A stretch of 17,500 nt of DNA from positions 1 through 17,500 of the forward strand of contig CAJNDS010000113.1 in the NCBI GenBank assembly GCA_905221605.1, in the 5' to 3' direction. Source of the stretch: Symbiodinium natans. Its lineage: Eukaryota; Sar; Dinophyceae; Suessiales; Symbiodiniaceae. The first letter of the stretch is position 1, and every line of letters starts with the position of its first letter. The translations under genes were made by a program, and so were the position numbers. A model generated the notes under the pieces. The model was not told the origin of the DNA and made no database searches. It worked only from the letters and a program-made list of their open reading frames with translations. Shown here piece after piece: positions 1 through 7,096 of this stretch.

Positions 1-190
1 AACCGGATACGAAACAATCACGAACCGAACACGAACCAGACACGAACCAAACACGAACCAGACACGAAAACCAGACACCAACCCAGACACGAACCCAAAT
101 CCGAACAAGACACGAACCCAGACACAAACCGAACACGAACCAGACACGAACCAGACACGAACCAAACACGAACCGGACACGAATCGGAAT
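1..190. repeat. 11-bp direct tandem repeat (CACGAACCAGA-like)
   Basis: The first 190 bases are an imperfect head-to-tail array of an 11-base unit, CACGAACCAGA, with variants such as CACGAACCAAA and CACGAACCGGA and a few 2-3 base insertions. It begins at the window edge, so the true array is probably longer. The unit is not a multiple of three and no open frame is preserved, so it is read as satellite DNA. Confidence 0.9.
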
Positions 191-360
191 TTTAAAAAAA
201 ATCACTCTTATTTCTTGCCAAATTCAATAAAATCTTATTTTTATATGAAAATTCATTATATGATGTGAATAAAATAAAAAAATCCTCAAGAAATATTCAA
301 TAAATAATAAGGTATCGATATTCGGATTATATTTAGCCTATATTTAATTATAAGAATAAA
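191..360. other. AT-rich gene-free spacer
   Basis: This stretch is strikingly AT-rich compared with the GC-rich remainder of the window, with runs such as TTTTAAAAAAAATCA and AATAAAATAAAAAAATC. I see no open frame, RNA gene or repeat in it. It separates the 11-bp satellite from ordinary-composition DNA. Confidence 0.7.
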
Positions 361-392
361 CCGAGATCATAGCGCTGGACAGTTTTCTCAAA

Positions 393-411
393 GGATTGCC
401 TTAGGCAATCC
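393..411. repeat. Small perfect hairpin (8-bp stem, 3-nt loop)
   Basis: GGATTGCC, loop TTA, then GGCAATCC form a perfect 8-bp inverted repeat. No T-run follows, so there is no reason to call it a terminator. It may be chance or a remnant of a palindromic repeat. Confidence 0.5.
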
Positions 412-489
412 ATGTGGCTTTGCGAAAGCTGGAGACAAGTAGTATGGCCCCCCTTGCATTTGTCTTGCCACGACGTCATGAGATAAAAG

Positions 490-870
490 CATCTAACCGC
501 CGCGGCGCAACAACAAAATGGTATTGGATATCTTTGCGCTTGCACTGGTACGCTCTGGAACGTGCTGCTTGCTTGGAATATCACTGCCTTCAGCATGTAA
601 TCCTGAATCGCTTCTGCAGGCACTCCAAAACTTGCAAACAGAAGCGCTGCGATCCCAGTGACTCCTGCGTGTCCAACACACGAATGGTGTTGCTTCGTTG
701 CACTTGTAGATGATGCGCACATTCAAAGTTGACCCTTCCTCCATGTCTTCCTTCAATTTGGACGACGGGGCGTGAGCAATTGCCCTAGGGATCTGCTGGT
801 CCTCGGGAACCGGCTGAAAAGGGTCCATAAAGTGCAAGTCACGCATAACCGGCATAACCACCTCATCAGG
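490..870 (-). pseudogene. Possible degenerate coding fragment, unrecognised
   Basis: On the minus strand, translation from about 861 reads plausibly protein-like (MVMPVMRDLHFMDPFQPVPE, later EEGSTLNVRIIYKCNEATPF). Near 670 a second frame becomes the more protein-like one (AGVTGIAALLFASFGVPAEA, then IQDYMLKAVIFQ). That pattern is what a single exon with one frameshift, or two exons, would give. I recognise no domain. Support is only amino-acid texture and open frames of about 120 codons, so this may be a chance open frame in GC-rich DNA. Confidence 0.25.
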
Positions 871-1254
871 CTCGCTACTTGCACGATCTTCCAGCTCCTT
901 TCAACATGCCAAGAACCACAGAAAAATACAACCCTCAGGTCCTTCACAATAATTTAAGAATAATATCGCGAAATTATGCGGCACTCACGTGAAAGCTGCT
1001 CGGCAACGTCCGGCCAAGTGCACAGCGCTATGGCAAATCTGTGTTATGTACCTCTGGCCTGCCCTGGCCGTCTGTCTGCAAGGCCCAACCCACCAGAAGG
1101 GGGGGGCCACTGTCTCAAACATCACTCGCGCCAAATGCATTGCGCACCGGTGCTTGCGTCAAGTCCATTGCGCCAGTCCTCTGTGCCAAGTGCACTGTGG
1201 CTTTTGCCTGCGGACCCCGGGCCTGGTCGGATGCCCTGGCTCTGGCCCTGACCC
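862..1254. other. No convincing gene; short degenerate repeats
   Basis: Several overlapping frames of 60-90 codons exist here but none has recognisable composition or motifs. Between about 1125 and 1200 three related short words recur (CCAAATGCATTGCGC, TCAAGTCCATTGCGCC, CCAAGTGCACTGTGG), suggesting a decayed short tandem repeat. The last part leads into the hairpin repeat family that starts near 1255. Confidence 0.4.
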
Positions 1255-2098
1255 CTGGCTCCCTCCGGGCTCCACGAGCTTCGAAGGGCGCAGAGAGGGT
1301 GCGGAGCTGGTCTTTGTGACCAAAAATCTTGCCAAGCCTTCCATTTGGAGCTGCAACTTTGAATCCTCTCGATCTATGAGTTCTAGGATGCAAAGTGGCC
1401 CGGGCATGGAGTCCGGGGCGTCCCGTTTCAAACTAATGCCATATAGAAACGGGACGCCCCGGACTCCACGAGCTTCGAAGGGCGCAGAGGGAGCGCGTGG
1501 AGCTAGTCTTTGTGATCAAAAATCTTGCCAGGCCTTGGAGCAGTTTTCGCGCGAGCTATTTGGTCAGAGCTGCAACTTTGAATCCTAGCAAGCTAGTTTT
1601 GGCGGAGCTATTTGGTCAGAGCTGCAACTTTCAACCCTAGCCACCCATGGGTTCTAGAATGCAGAGAAGTCCGGACCGTGGAGTCAGGGGCCTCCCGCTT
1701 CAAACTAACGTTATGTAGCTGTCTGGTCAGAGCTGCAACTTTGAATCCTAACGATCCATGGTCTAGGATGCAAAGAGTGGAGTCCGGGGCGTGGAGTCCC
1801 GAGATATTGAAACGGGACGCCCCGGACCACGAGCTTCGAAGGGCGCAGAGGAGGTGCGTGGAGCTCGTCTTTATCAAAAATCTTGCCACGCCTGGAGTCG
1901 TCCGGACGTCCGGGCGTCCACGTTTCAAACTAATGTTGCAAACGGAACACCCCGGACTCCACGAGCTTCGGAGGGCGCCAGAGGGGTGCGTGGAGCTCGT
2001 CAGCTCGTCTTTGTGACCTAAAAACTTGCCAAGCCTTGGAGCTTTTTGGCGCGAGCTGTTTGGTCAGAGCTGCAACTTTGAATTCCATTCCAGCGATC
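1255..2098 (+). repeat. Hairpin-forming repeat family, about five tandem or nested copies
   Basis: A composite unit recurs with variation. It has CCACGAGCTTCGAAGGGCGC, then a GTGCGTGGAGCTCGTCTTTG segment, then AAAAATCTTGCCAAGCCTTG, then GGTCAGAGCTGCAACTTTGA, then GATCCATGGGTTCTAGAATG, then GTCCGGGGCG. Copies of the first word are seen near 1269, 1466, 1827 and 1960; copies of the GCTGCAACTTTGAATCC word near 1350, 1570, 1620, 1730 and 2070. The GTCCGGGGCG module and its complement face each other in most copies, giving hairpins. No protein is encoded. The family is unknown to me; it resembles a non-autonomous MITE-like or satellite element. A further copy lies at 2751-2903. Confidence 0.8.
1408..1467. 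repeat. Perfect 22-bp inverted repeat with 16-nt loop
   Basis: Bases 1408-1429 (ending GGGGCGTCCCGTTTC) are exactly complementary to 1446-1467 (starting GAAACGGGACGCCCC). The 16-nt loop is 1430-1445. This is the best-preserved hairpin of the family. The other copies (about 1789-1828, 1913-1955 and 2810-2875) are imperfect, with single-base insertions or longer loops. Confidence 0.92.
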
Positions 2099-2332
2099 CA
2101 CTGCTGGCGAGCTGGCTTTGGAATGTCGTCTTGCAAATGACTCTTAAAGGAGCTACTTTGGCACTGTTTGGCTGTGCGCATCACTGGCTGATCACCATGG
2201 GCATTCGGTTGTGGCTACTTACGGAAGACCCCACTGACTGATCACCATGGGGCACCTTTGGCCTGCCCTCCGATGGTGTATTGCAGCATCATGCTTCGGT
2301 TGCCACAACAGTCAAACTTCGGCCGTTGCAAC
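2099..2332 (+). repeat. Left arm of long imperfect inverted repeat
   Basis: This arm is reverse-complementary to 2904-3149. Shared landmarks, in order, are CACTGCTGGCGAGCTGG, GGAATGTCGTCTTGCAAATG, a CTCTTAAAGGAGCTACTTTG segment, two palindromic motifs (2182-2200, 2229-2252), GGTTGTGGCTACTTACGGAA and GGTTGCCACAACAGTCAAAC. Small insertions differ between the arms. The spacer of about 570 bp carries a SINE-like element and a hairpin-family copy. The arms could be two inverted copies of one dispersed element or the ends of one element. Confidence 0.85.
2182..2252 (-). repeat. Two copies of the CCATGG-TGATCA palindromic motif
   Basis: Bases 2182-2200 and 2229-2252 carry the complement of CCATGGTGATCAGCCAGTGG. 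The second copy is flanked by CCCC and GGGG, so its ends pair (CCCCA with TGGGG) around the central TGATCA. Nine copies exist in the window, mostly in pairs 46-60 bp apart, which argues for one repeated module rather than chance. Confidence 0.85.
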
Positions 2333-2404
2333 CGTCCGCGCAGGCTCACACCGCCAGTTCTTGGAATGCCGGCAATGGTAGCTGCGAACATGTGACTATC
2401 CGTG
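2333..2404. other. Spacer between inverted-repeat arm and SINE-like element
   Basis: These 72 bases carry no recognised gene or motif. They separate the palindromic-motif arm from the conserved part of the SINE-like element; the corresponding gap in the second copy (9236-9252) is shorter. Confidence 0.3.
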
Positions 2405-2759
2405 ACTATGAAGGTTGCCAATTTGTGCAGATGATTGCGTGATGGTGGTTTTGTTCTCTGGCACACAATCGCATTTTGCGGTTTCCCCACACGACTTGGT
2501 GCTGCCATGGATCTGCTCAGGGACACATCGACGAGCTTGGGTACGAGCGCATGGGGTTTTTTCTTTGTAGTTTCGCCGCCTTCTTCTGGTTTGTCGGTTG
2601 GTTGTTCTTTGGCTGCCTTGCTTGGTTGGGTGGTTTCTTCGTTCTCGGTTGTGTTGCTTTTAACTGGCGATCTGTCTCACACCTCGTTGAGAGACCCACA
2701 AGAACGGCCTACTGTGCTACTGATGTAGTAAAGAGGCGCCCGCTTTTTTAAAAAAAATG
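2405..2759 (+). repeat. SINE-like dispersed element, copy 1 (A-rich tail at 3' end)
   Basis: Reading on the plus strand, landmarks are TTGCCAATTTGTGC, GTGATGGTGGTTTTGTT, CGCATTTTGCGG, a long G/T-rich tract (about 2550-2665), the conserved block GAGACCCACAAGAACGGCCT plus GATGTAGTAAAGAGGCG (about 2689-2737), a T-run and a final A8 run. The same landmarks in the same order occur on the minus strand at 8811-9235. A dispersed unit with an A-rich 3' tail suggests retroposition. The block translates in both copies as RPTRTAYC-DVVKRR after a hydrophobic stretch, but I see no recognisable protein. Confidence 0.65.
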
Positions 2760-2903
2760 AATTCCAGCGATCCATGGGTTCTAGATTCTAGAGTGCAAAG
2801 AGTGGAGTCCGGGACGTGAAGTCCGGGGCGTCCACGTTTCAAACTAGATAGAAACGGGACGCCCCGGACTCCACGAGTTTCGGAGGGCGCAGAGGGGGTG
2901 CGT
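2760..2903 (+). repeat. Additional copy of the hairpin repeat family
   Basis: This segment contains CCAGCGATCCATGGGTTCTA, AGAGTGGAGTCCGGG, TCCGGGGCGTCCACGTTTC, a 10-nt loop, GAAACGGGACGCCCCGG, CCACGAGTTTCGGAGGGCGC and GGGGGTGCGT. It matches the 1255-2098 family. The hairpin arms 2821-2840 and 2851-2869 differ by one inserted base. The unit sits between the SINE-like tail and the right arm of the long inverted repeat, so it is probably a nested insertion. Confidence 0.8.
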
Positions 2904-3149
2904 AACGGCCGAAGTTTGACTGTTGTGGCAACCGAAGCATGATGCAATACACCATCGGGGCCTACCCCTCCCACAGGGAGGCCGGCCAAAAGTGCCCCAT
3001 GGTGATCAGCCAGTGGGGTTTTCCGTAAGTAGCCACAACCGACTGACCATGGTGATCAGCCAATGATGCGCACAGCCAAAAAGTGCCAAGGTAGCTTCTT
3101 TAAGAGTCATTTTCAAGACGACATTCCAACCCAGCTCGCCAGGCAGTGT
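2904..3149 (-). repeat. Right arm of long imperfect inverted repeat
   Basis: This is the reverse-complementary partner of 2099-2332, starting AACGGCCGAAGTTTGACTGT and ending near CAGCTCGCCAGGCAGTG. It carries two palindromic motifs at 2995-3018 and 3047-3065. Relative to the left arm it has a short insertion around 2970-2985 (CCTCCCACAGGGAGGCC), itself a small inverted repeat. A further single motif copy lies outside the arm at 3264-3287. Confidence 0.85.
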
Positions 3150-3263
3150 CGATCAAGGCAGGAAACCAGCACAGTGCAACGTAGAAGCACGCACCGTGAC
3201 CAATCAGTGAGGGATCTGCTCGAAGTTCTAATTCGACAGGTGTTCTCCCACTGAATCCTTCTA

Positions 3264-3287
3264 CCCCATGGTGATCAGCCAGTGGGG
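3264..3287 (+). repeat. Isolated copy of the CCATGG-TGATCA palindromic motif
   Basis: A full-length copy with CCCC before CCATGG and GTGGGG at the end lies outside the long inverted repeat. The absence of a second copy nearby makes it the only unpaired one in the window. Confidence 0.85.
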
Positions 3288-3699
3288 CTACCGAGAATAG
3301 CCAAGAGGCTACCGATTCCATCGCTCTTCACAGCTCATTTTGCCTCGATGTTTTCATTCTTGCAGAAGCTATCTTGGGGGGCGGATGACCCAATTGTTCT
3401 ATCATTGCCAGGGGCCATCCAGCTGCTATTCGCCTGTCGTGCCTGTCAGATGTCTCGGCTCCCACTCGAAAGCGTGGTTCCACCACAATCCCTGCTGGGC
3501 CCACGGCTGCGACCGACTGTATAAGGTCCCGTCAGGATCCTGTGTCGTGTTTCCCACATGTCCCAGCAAAATTCTCCGCTTCCGTTCCCCAAGCTTTGCG
3601 AATTGGCACACAAGATAATTGTGTCACTCGTGCTCTGGCAGAATTTTTCCCGAAAGCATCGCGAAGGGTTCTTCCGTGCGGAGCCCTCTGACCCAACAA
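3288..3699. other. Gene-free spacer of ordinary composition
   Basis: Open frames of 60-110 codons occur on both strands but none has a domain, a convincing start or protein-like composition. The right part leads directly into the 14-bp tandem array. No RNA gene or other repeat is seen. Confidence 0.45.
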
Positions 3700-3880
3700 C
3701 ATAGAGTGAAGTGCATAGAGTGAAGTGCATAGAGTGAAGTGCATAGAGTGAAGTGCATAGAGGTAAGTGCATAGAGTGAAGTGCATAGAGTGAAGTTCAT
3801 AGAGTGAATTGCATAGTGTGAATTGCATAGAGTGAAGTGCATAGAGTGAAGTGCATAGACTGAATTGCATAGAGTGAAGT
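3700..3880. repeat. 14-bp tandem repeat (CATAGAGTGAAGTG), about 13 copies
   Basis: A head-to-tail array of CATAGAGTGAAGTG begins right after GACCCAACAA and ends near 3880. Variants include AATTG for AAGTG, TGTGAA for GAGTGAA, and one AGGTAAGTG unit. The minus strand translates as a periodic MHFTLCTSLYALHS-like peptide in several frames, as expected from a 14-bp unit. Degenerate words of the same type (CAAGTGCATGGAGTC) recur at 8745-8765. Confidence 0.95.
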
Positions 3881-3984
3881 AGAAGTTAATAGAAATTACG
3901 AGATTTACGTAGAATTTAGTAGACCTTCGTACCCAGTCCTAGATTTCTAAATTAAAATTAATCTTTCTAAGGCGGCGGGCTGGG
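3881..3984. other. AT-rich junction between tandem arrays
   Basis: This short AT-rich stretch (TAATAGAAATTACGAGATTT, then AAATTAAAATTAATC) shows no gene. Its first part may be a decayed continuation of the 14-bp array (AGTAGAAGTTAATAGAAATT). Confidence 0.5.
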
Positions 3985-4436
3985 TTGACATCGCCAATCG
4001 GGATTGCAACCCTCTGCGGGTTTCGGCGTGGTCGCGGTGCTAAAACCGTCGTGTTTTTACGTTTCTTGATTTGCGCGGACAACCCTCTGCGGGTTTCCGT
4101 GTGGTCGCGGTGCTAAAACCGTCGTTTTTTTACGTTTCTTTAGGTCCGCGGACAACCCTCTGCGGGTAATCGCCGGGTCGCGGTGCGAAAACCGTCGTTT
4201 TTGGTACTTTTTTCCGTGGCCGCAGACAACCCTCAACGGGTTTCGGCGTTGGCGCGGTGCCAAAACCGTCGTGCTTTTGCGTTTTGTGACATACAAAAGT
4301 AACCCCTCTGCGGGTTTCGGCGTTGGCGCGGTGCCAAAACCGTCGTGTTTTTGCGTTTCTTGACATGCAAACGTAACCCCTCTGCAGGTTTTCGCGTGGT
4401 CGCGGTGCGAAAACCGTAGTGTTTTGCGTTTTTTTT
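3985..4436. repeat. 73-bp tandem repeat, six copies
   Basis: The word AACCCTCTGCGGG recurs at 4008, 4081, 4153, 4228, 4301 and 4375, a period of 72-75 bp. Each unit then has a GTGGTCGCGGTGC-like word, AAAACCGTCGT, a T-rich run and TTTCTT. The last unit runs directly into the first unit of the 61-bp array at 4437. Unit length is not a multiple of three and the open minus-strand frames are artefacts of low stop density. Confidence 0.92.
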
Positions 4437-5205
4437 GTCGACTTGTGTAGTACAGACGTAGTACGCCGGGGACTTCCGTGGCTGGAAAATCGACTTTTGT
4501 AGTACAAACGTAGTACGCCGCGGACACGCGGAGCTTCCGTGGCTGGAAAGTCGACTTTGGTAGTACAAACGTAGTACGCCGCGGACACGCGGAGCTTCCG
4601 TGGCTGGAAAGTCGACTTTTGTAGTACAGACGTATAGTACGCCGGGGACACCCGGAGCTTCCGTGCTGGAAAGTCGACTTTTGTAGTACAAACGTAGTAC
4701 GCCGCGGACACGCGGAGCTTCCGTGGCTGGAAAGTCGACTTTTTGTAGTACAAACGTAGTACGCCGCGGACACGCGGAGCTTCCGTGGCTGGAAAGTCGA
4801 CTTTTGTAGTACAGACGTATAGTGCGCCGGGGACACCCGGAGCTTCCGTGGCTGGAAAGTCGACTTTTTGTAGTACAAACGCAGTACGCCGCGGACACGC
4901 GGAGCTTCCGTGGCTGGAAAGTCGACTTTTTGTAGTACAGACGTGCAGTACGCCGGGGACACCCGGAGCTTCCGTGGCTGGAAAGTCGACTTTTGTAGTA
5001 CAAACGTAGTACGCCGCGGACACGCAGAGCTTCCGTGGCTGGAAAATCGACTTTTGTAGTACAAACGTAGTACGCCGGGGACATCCGGAGCTTCCGTGGC
5101 TGGAAAGTCGACTTTTCTAGTACAAACGTAGTACGCCGCGGACACGCGGAGCTTCCGTGGCTGGAAAGTCGACTTTTTGTAGTACAGACGTAGTACGCCG
5201 CGGAC
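4437..5205. repeat. 61-bp tandem repeat with conserved internal hairpin, 13 copies
   Basis: Units start with GTCGAC (or ATCGAC) at 4437, 4489, 4550, 4611, 4673, 4734, 4796, 4859, 4921, 4985, 5046, 5107 and 5169. Each reads GTCGACTTTTGTAGTAC, AAACGTAGTACG, a 14-nt hairpin, then AGCTTCCGTGGCTGGAAA. The hairpin is CCGCGGACACGCGG in type A units and CCGGGGACACCCGG in type B units; both fold as a 5-bp stem with loop GACA. Type B units also carry CAGACGTA with extra bases. The first unit is truncated. Unit lengths vary from 52 to 64 bp with T-run length, so a continuous protein is unlikely. Confidence 0.95.
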
Positions 5206-5217
5206 GCCCTGGGCGTC
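5203..5217. repeat. Short palindrome at the junction of two arrays
   Basis: GACGCCC, one base, then GGGCGTC form a perfect 7-bp inverted repeat exactly where the 61-bp array stops and the 42-bp array begins. Confidence 0.55.
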
Positions 5218-5675
5218 TGAAGACACCGCACATAGCATGGTAACGGACATCTGGGCGCCCGAAAAACACCGCAAATAGCATGGTAGCGGACATCTGGGCG
5301 CATGAAAACACCGCAAATAGCATGGTAACGGACATCTGGGCGCATGAAAACACCGCACATATCATGGTAACGGACATCTGGGCGCTTGAAAAACACCGCA
5401 AATAGCATGGTAACGGACATCTGGGTGCTTGAAAACACCGCAAATAGCATGGTAACAGACATCTGGGCGCTTGAAAACACCGCAAATAGCACGGTGACGG
5501 ACGTCTGGGCGCTCGAAAACACCGCAAGTAGCACGGTAACGGACATCTGGGCGCTTGAAAACACCGCAAATAGCATGGTAACGGACATCTGGGCACTTGA
5601 AAAACACCGCAAATAGCATGGTAACGGACATCTGGGCGCAAATAGCATGGTAACGGAGTTCCGCGCGCGTGAAGA
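5218..5675. repeat. 42-43-bp tandem repeat, ten copies plus a partial
   Basis: The unit is GAAAACACCGCAAATAGCAT followed by GGTAACGGACATCTGGGCGC and two variable bases. The word TAACGGACAT and its variants recur at 5241, 5284, 5325, 5368, 5411, 5453, 5495, 5537, 5579 and 5622, with a truncated unit near 5651. Where units are exactly 42 bp the plus strand reads a 14-residue peptide repeat (ENTANSMVTDIWAL), but 43-bp units break the frame, so I treat it as satellite DNA. Confidence 0.95.
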
Positions 5676-5704
5676 CACGGGGATGTTTTTGTCTTTTCTC
5701 GTCG

Positions 5705-5950
5705 ACAACCTCGCAAATATCGTGGGACTCGAGTTCCGGGCTCGAATTCCTCGAAAACCTCGCAAATATCGTGGGACTCGAATTCCGGGATGTCGAAACC
5801 CTCCCAAATATCGTGGGACTCGAATTCCGGGGCATCAAAAACCTCTCGCAAACATCGTGGGACTCGCATTCCGGGGCGTCGAAAGCCTGATCGTGGGACT
5901 CAAATTCCGGGTCGAAAACCTGGGAAATATCGTGGGACTCGAATGTGAAT
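5705..5950. repeat. About 42-bp tandem repeat (ATCGTGGGACTCGAATTCCG), six copies
   Basis: The word ATCGTGGGACT recurs at 5719, 5768, 5810, 5854, 5890 and 5929, giving periods of 36-49 bp. Each unit continues CGAATTCCGGG, then a TCGAAAACCTCGCAAAT-like linker. It is more diverged than the neighbouring arrays and unrelated to them in sequence. It follows a short unique segment with a GTCGAC site at 5701. Confidence 0.92.
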
Positions 5951-6352
5951 GCCATGCAGCGGACCGGGAAAAAAGTGATCTCGTTTTGGAGGGAAGGCAG
6001 CCAGTCCTGCGCTCAGACCCGTCTCTCTGTGGGAAGTGATCAGCGGTTGCTGTCAAATGTCACATGTTTGGGCGATGTCCCATCTGGATGTCATGGCGCG
6101 CGAAGACGTCAATGAAGGGGAGAAGGCATCCCGCACTGTGTCTATGTGCTCGTGTTCGTGTGCTGTATGTCTGTTGTTTGTGCTGTTGCAGCGTGTAGGT
6201 GCTGTTACGACATCAAGAAACACGAGAAGGCATCCTGCGCTGTCTGCGTGTGCCGCATGCGTAGAACTGAATTCACGCTTGGACGTTTTGCTGTGTTAAC
6301 CACCTCATGATGCGTCTCTGCACTTATACTTGCAGCTTCTTCACGGTTCAAC
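5951..6352. other. Spacer upstream of the ASCH gene; possible intron or 5' region
   Basis: No convincing gene is seen. Two related segments, AGAAGGCATCCCGCACTGTG at 6121 and AGAAGGCATCCTGCGCTGTC at 6224, lie within 110 bp of each other. The final 50 bases end in TTATACTTGCAG before the ASCH start, a plausible 3' splice site, so part of this region could be an intron. Confidence 0.4.
6243..6314 (+). repeat. Direct repeat preceding the ASCH exon (copy 1)
   Basis: The segment GTGCCGCATGCGTAGAACTG through CTGTGTTAACCACCTCATGA matches 7294-7362 with scattered substitutions. One copy ends about 40 bp before the ASCH start codon. The other ends about 90 bp before the first SAP-like exon. This suggests a duplicated block including intronic or upstream sequence. 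Confidence 0.7.
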
Positions 6353-7096
6353 ATGTCGTGGCGCGGCACGAAGTCGCGGCCCTTGGGCCATCGTGGTAGC
6401 ATTCAGAAGCATGGAGGAGGCTGGCGGGCGCACTTTTCGAATGTTGTCCTGTGCGATGATGTCCAGAATATCATCGGCCCGCTGCGCGAGTCCAAGAAGA
6501 AAGCGATGGCAGACTTGAACTTCATTCGTGACTCTACCACAGTGGGTGAGGCTGCTGCGCGAGCTGCCGCGCTGAAGGCTCCAGCTGGCGTGGTGAGTTC
6601 GAGCGAGACACTGTGTCTTTGCGGGCTGAACGTGCAGTATCCGTGGAGTCGGCTCCTCATGGCAGGTCGCAAGACGATGGAAGTCAGGAAGTACGCTCTG
6701 GGGAAGTACCGCTGCTTCTCTGCGGGCGAGCAGCTGTTCCTCATCGAGACTCTGGGCAGCGGCTCCACGCAGGGTGCCATGGTGGACATCGCGATGGCCC
6801 CCGCTCCGTTGAAGGCGCAAGTGCTCGGCGTCATCGTTTTTGCGGGCAGCATCGAGTTTGAAAATTACGACCACTTCGATGCTCATCGATCGGATACCCT
6901 GATTGAGCAGGGTAGCTTCTATGATTGGGGGACGTCAGAGCCCCAGACGCTGTTCGGTTGGTACGTGCAGCACGTTCGTGCCTTCAAGCGGCCTGTGCCA
7001 ATGGGGCACATACGGAAGTCCCTGCTCGGCTGGACCAAGCCGGTAAAGCTGTTGGTGGACTTCAAGAGCAGAAGCCCCCGGCCACCAGTCTCTTGA
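6353..7096 (+). CDS. AP2-like plus ASCH-domain protein, putative nucleic-acid-binding
   Basis: This 247-residue frame is the best candidate for an intact gene. Residues about 10-60 (GHRGSIQKHGGGWRA, later IIGPLRESKKKAMADL) resemble the AP2/ERF-like DNA-binding modules common in dinoflagellate proteins, with a GW-R strand and a GP-R-(S/T)K-A-ADL helix. Residues about 88-230 look like an ASCH (PUA-like fold) domain: LNVQYPWSRLLMAGRKTMEVR contains the G-K-x-x-E-x-R signature at about 105-112, and GWYVQHVRAFKRPVPM at about 202 fits the C-terminal strand. ASCH domains are associated with RNA binding or modified bases; the substrate here is unknown. ATG 6353 is the first after an in-frame TGA at 6308. 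An acceptor-like TTGCAG ends at 6335, so an upstream exon is possible. The stop is TGA at 7094. Confidence 0.75.
   Translation: MSWRGTKSRPLGHRGSIQKHGGGWRAHFSNVVLCDDVQNIIGPLRESKKKAMADLNFIRDSTTVGEAAARAAALKAPAGVVSSSETLCLCGLNVQYPWSRLLMAGRKTMEVRKYALGKYRCFSAGEQLFLIETLGSGSTQGAMVDIAMAPAPLKAQVLGVIVFAGSIEFENYDHFDAHRSDTLIEQGSFYDWGTSEPQTLFGWYVQHVRAFKRPVPMGHIRKSLLGWTKPVKLLVDFKSRSPRPPVS

Noticed and set aside
393-411. Rho-independent terminator
   Set aside because: The stem is not followed by a T-run on either strand and there is no bacterial gene upstream.
2680-2740. Small structured RNA gene (snRNA or 5S-like) in the conserved block of the SINE-like element
   Set aside because: I could not match it to any known snRNA, 5S or tRNA sequence and no clear A and B promoter boxes are present. 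It is left as a conserved repeat block.
2435-2751. Hydrophobic W/F/V-rich frames that look like membrane proteins
   Set aside because: The hydrophobic stretch is translated from a G/T-rich low-complexity tract inside the SINE-like element, and both copies differ in sequence there.
3700-3880. CRISPR-like array
   Set aside because: The 14-bp unit repeats directly with no unique spacers of regular length, and the context is eukaryotic.
5386-5616. Plus-strand 14-residue peptide repeat (ENTANSMVTDIWAL) suggesting a repeat protein
   Set aside because: The 42-bp unit is divisible by three, so a periodic peptide is automatic. Neighbouring 43-bp units break the frame, and there is no surrounding gene.
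4057-5869. Open frames of 250-524 codons on the minus strand with repeated FQPRKLRVSAAYYVC and SAQMSVTMLFAVF peptides
   Set aside because: They run through three unrelated tandem arrays in several overlapping frames at once. Unit lengths (61-64, 72-75, 42-43 bp) vary by one or two bases, so no frame is conserved. They are open only because the repeat units lack stops.
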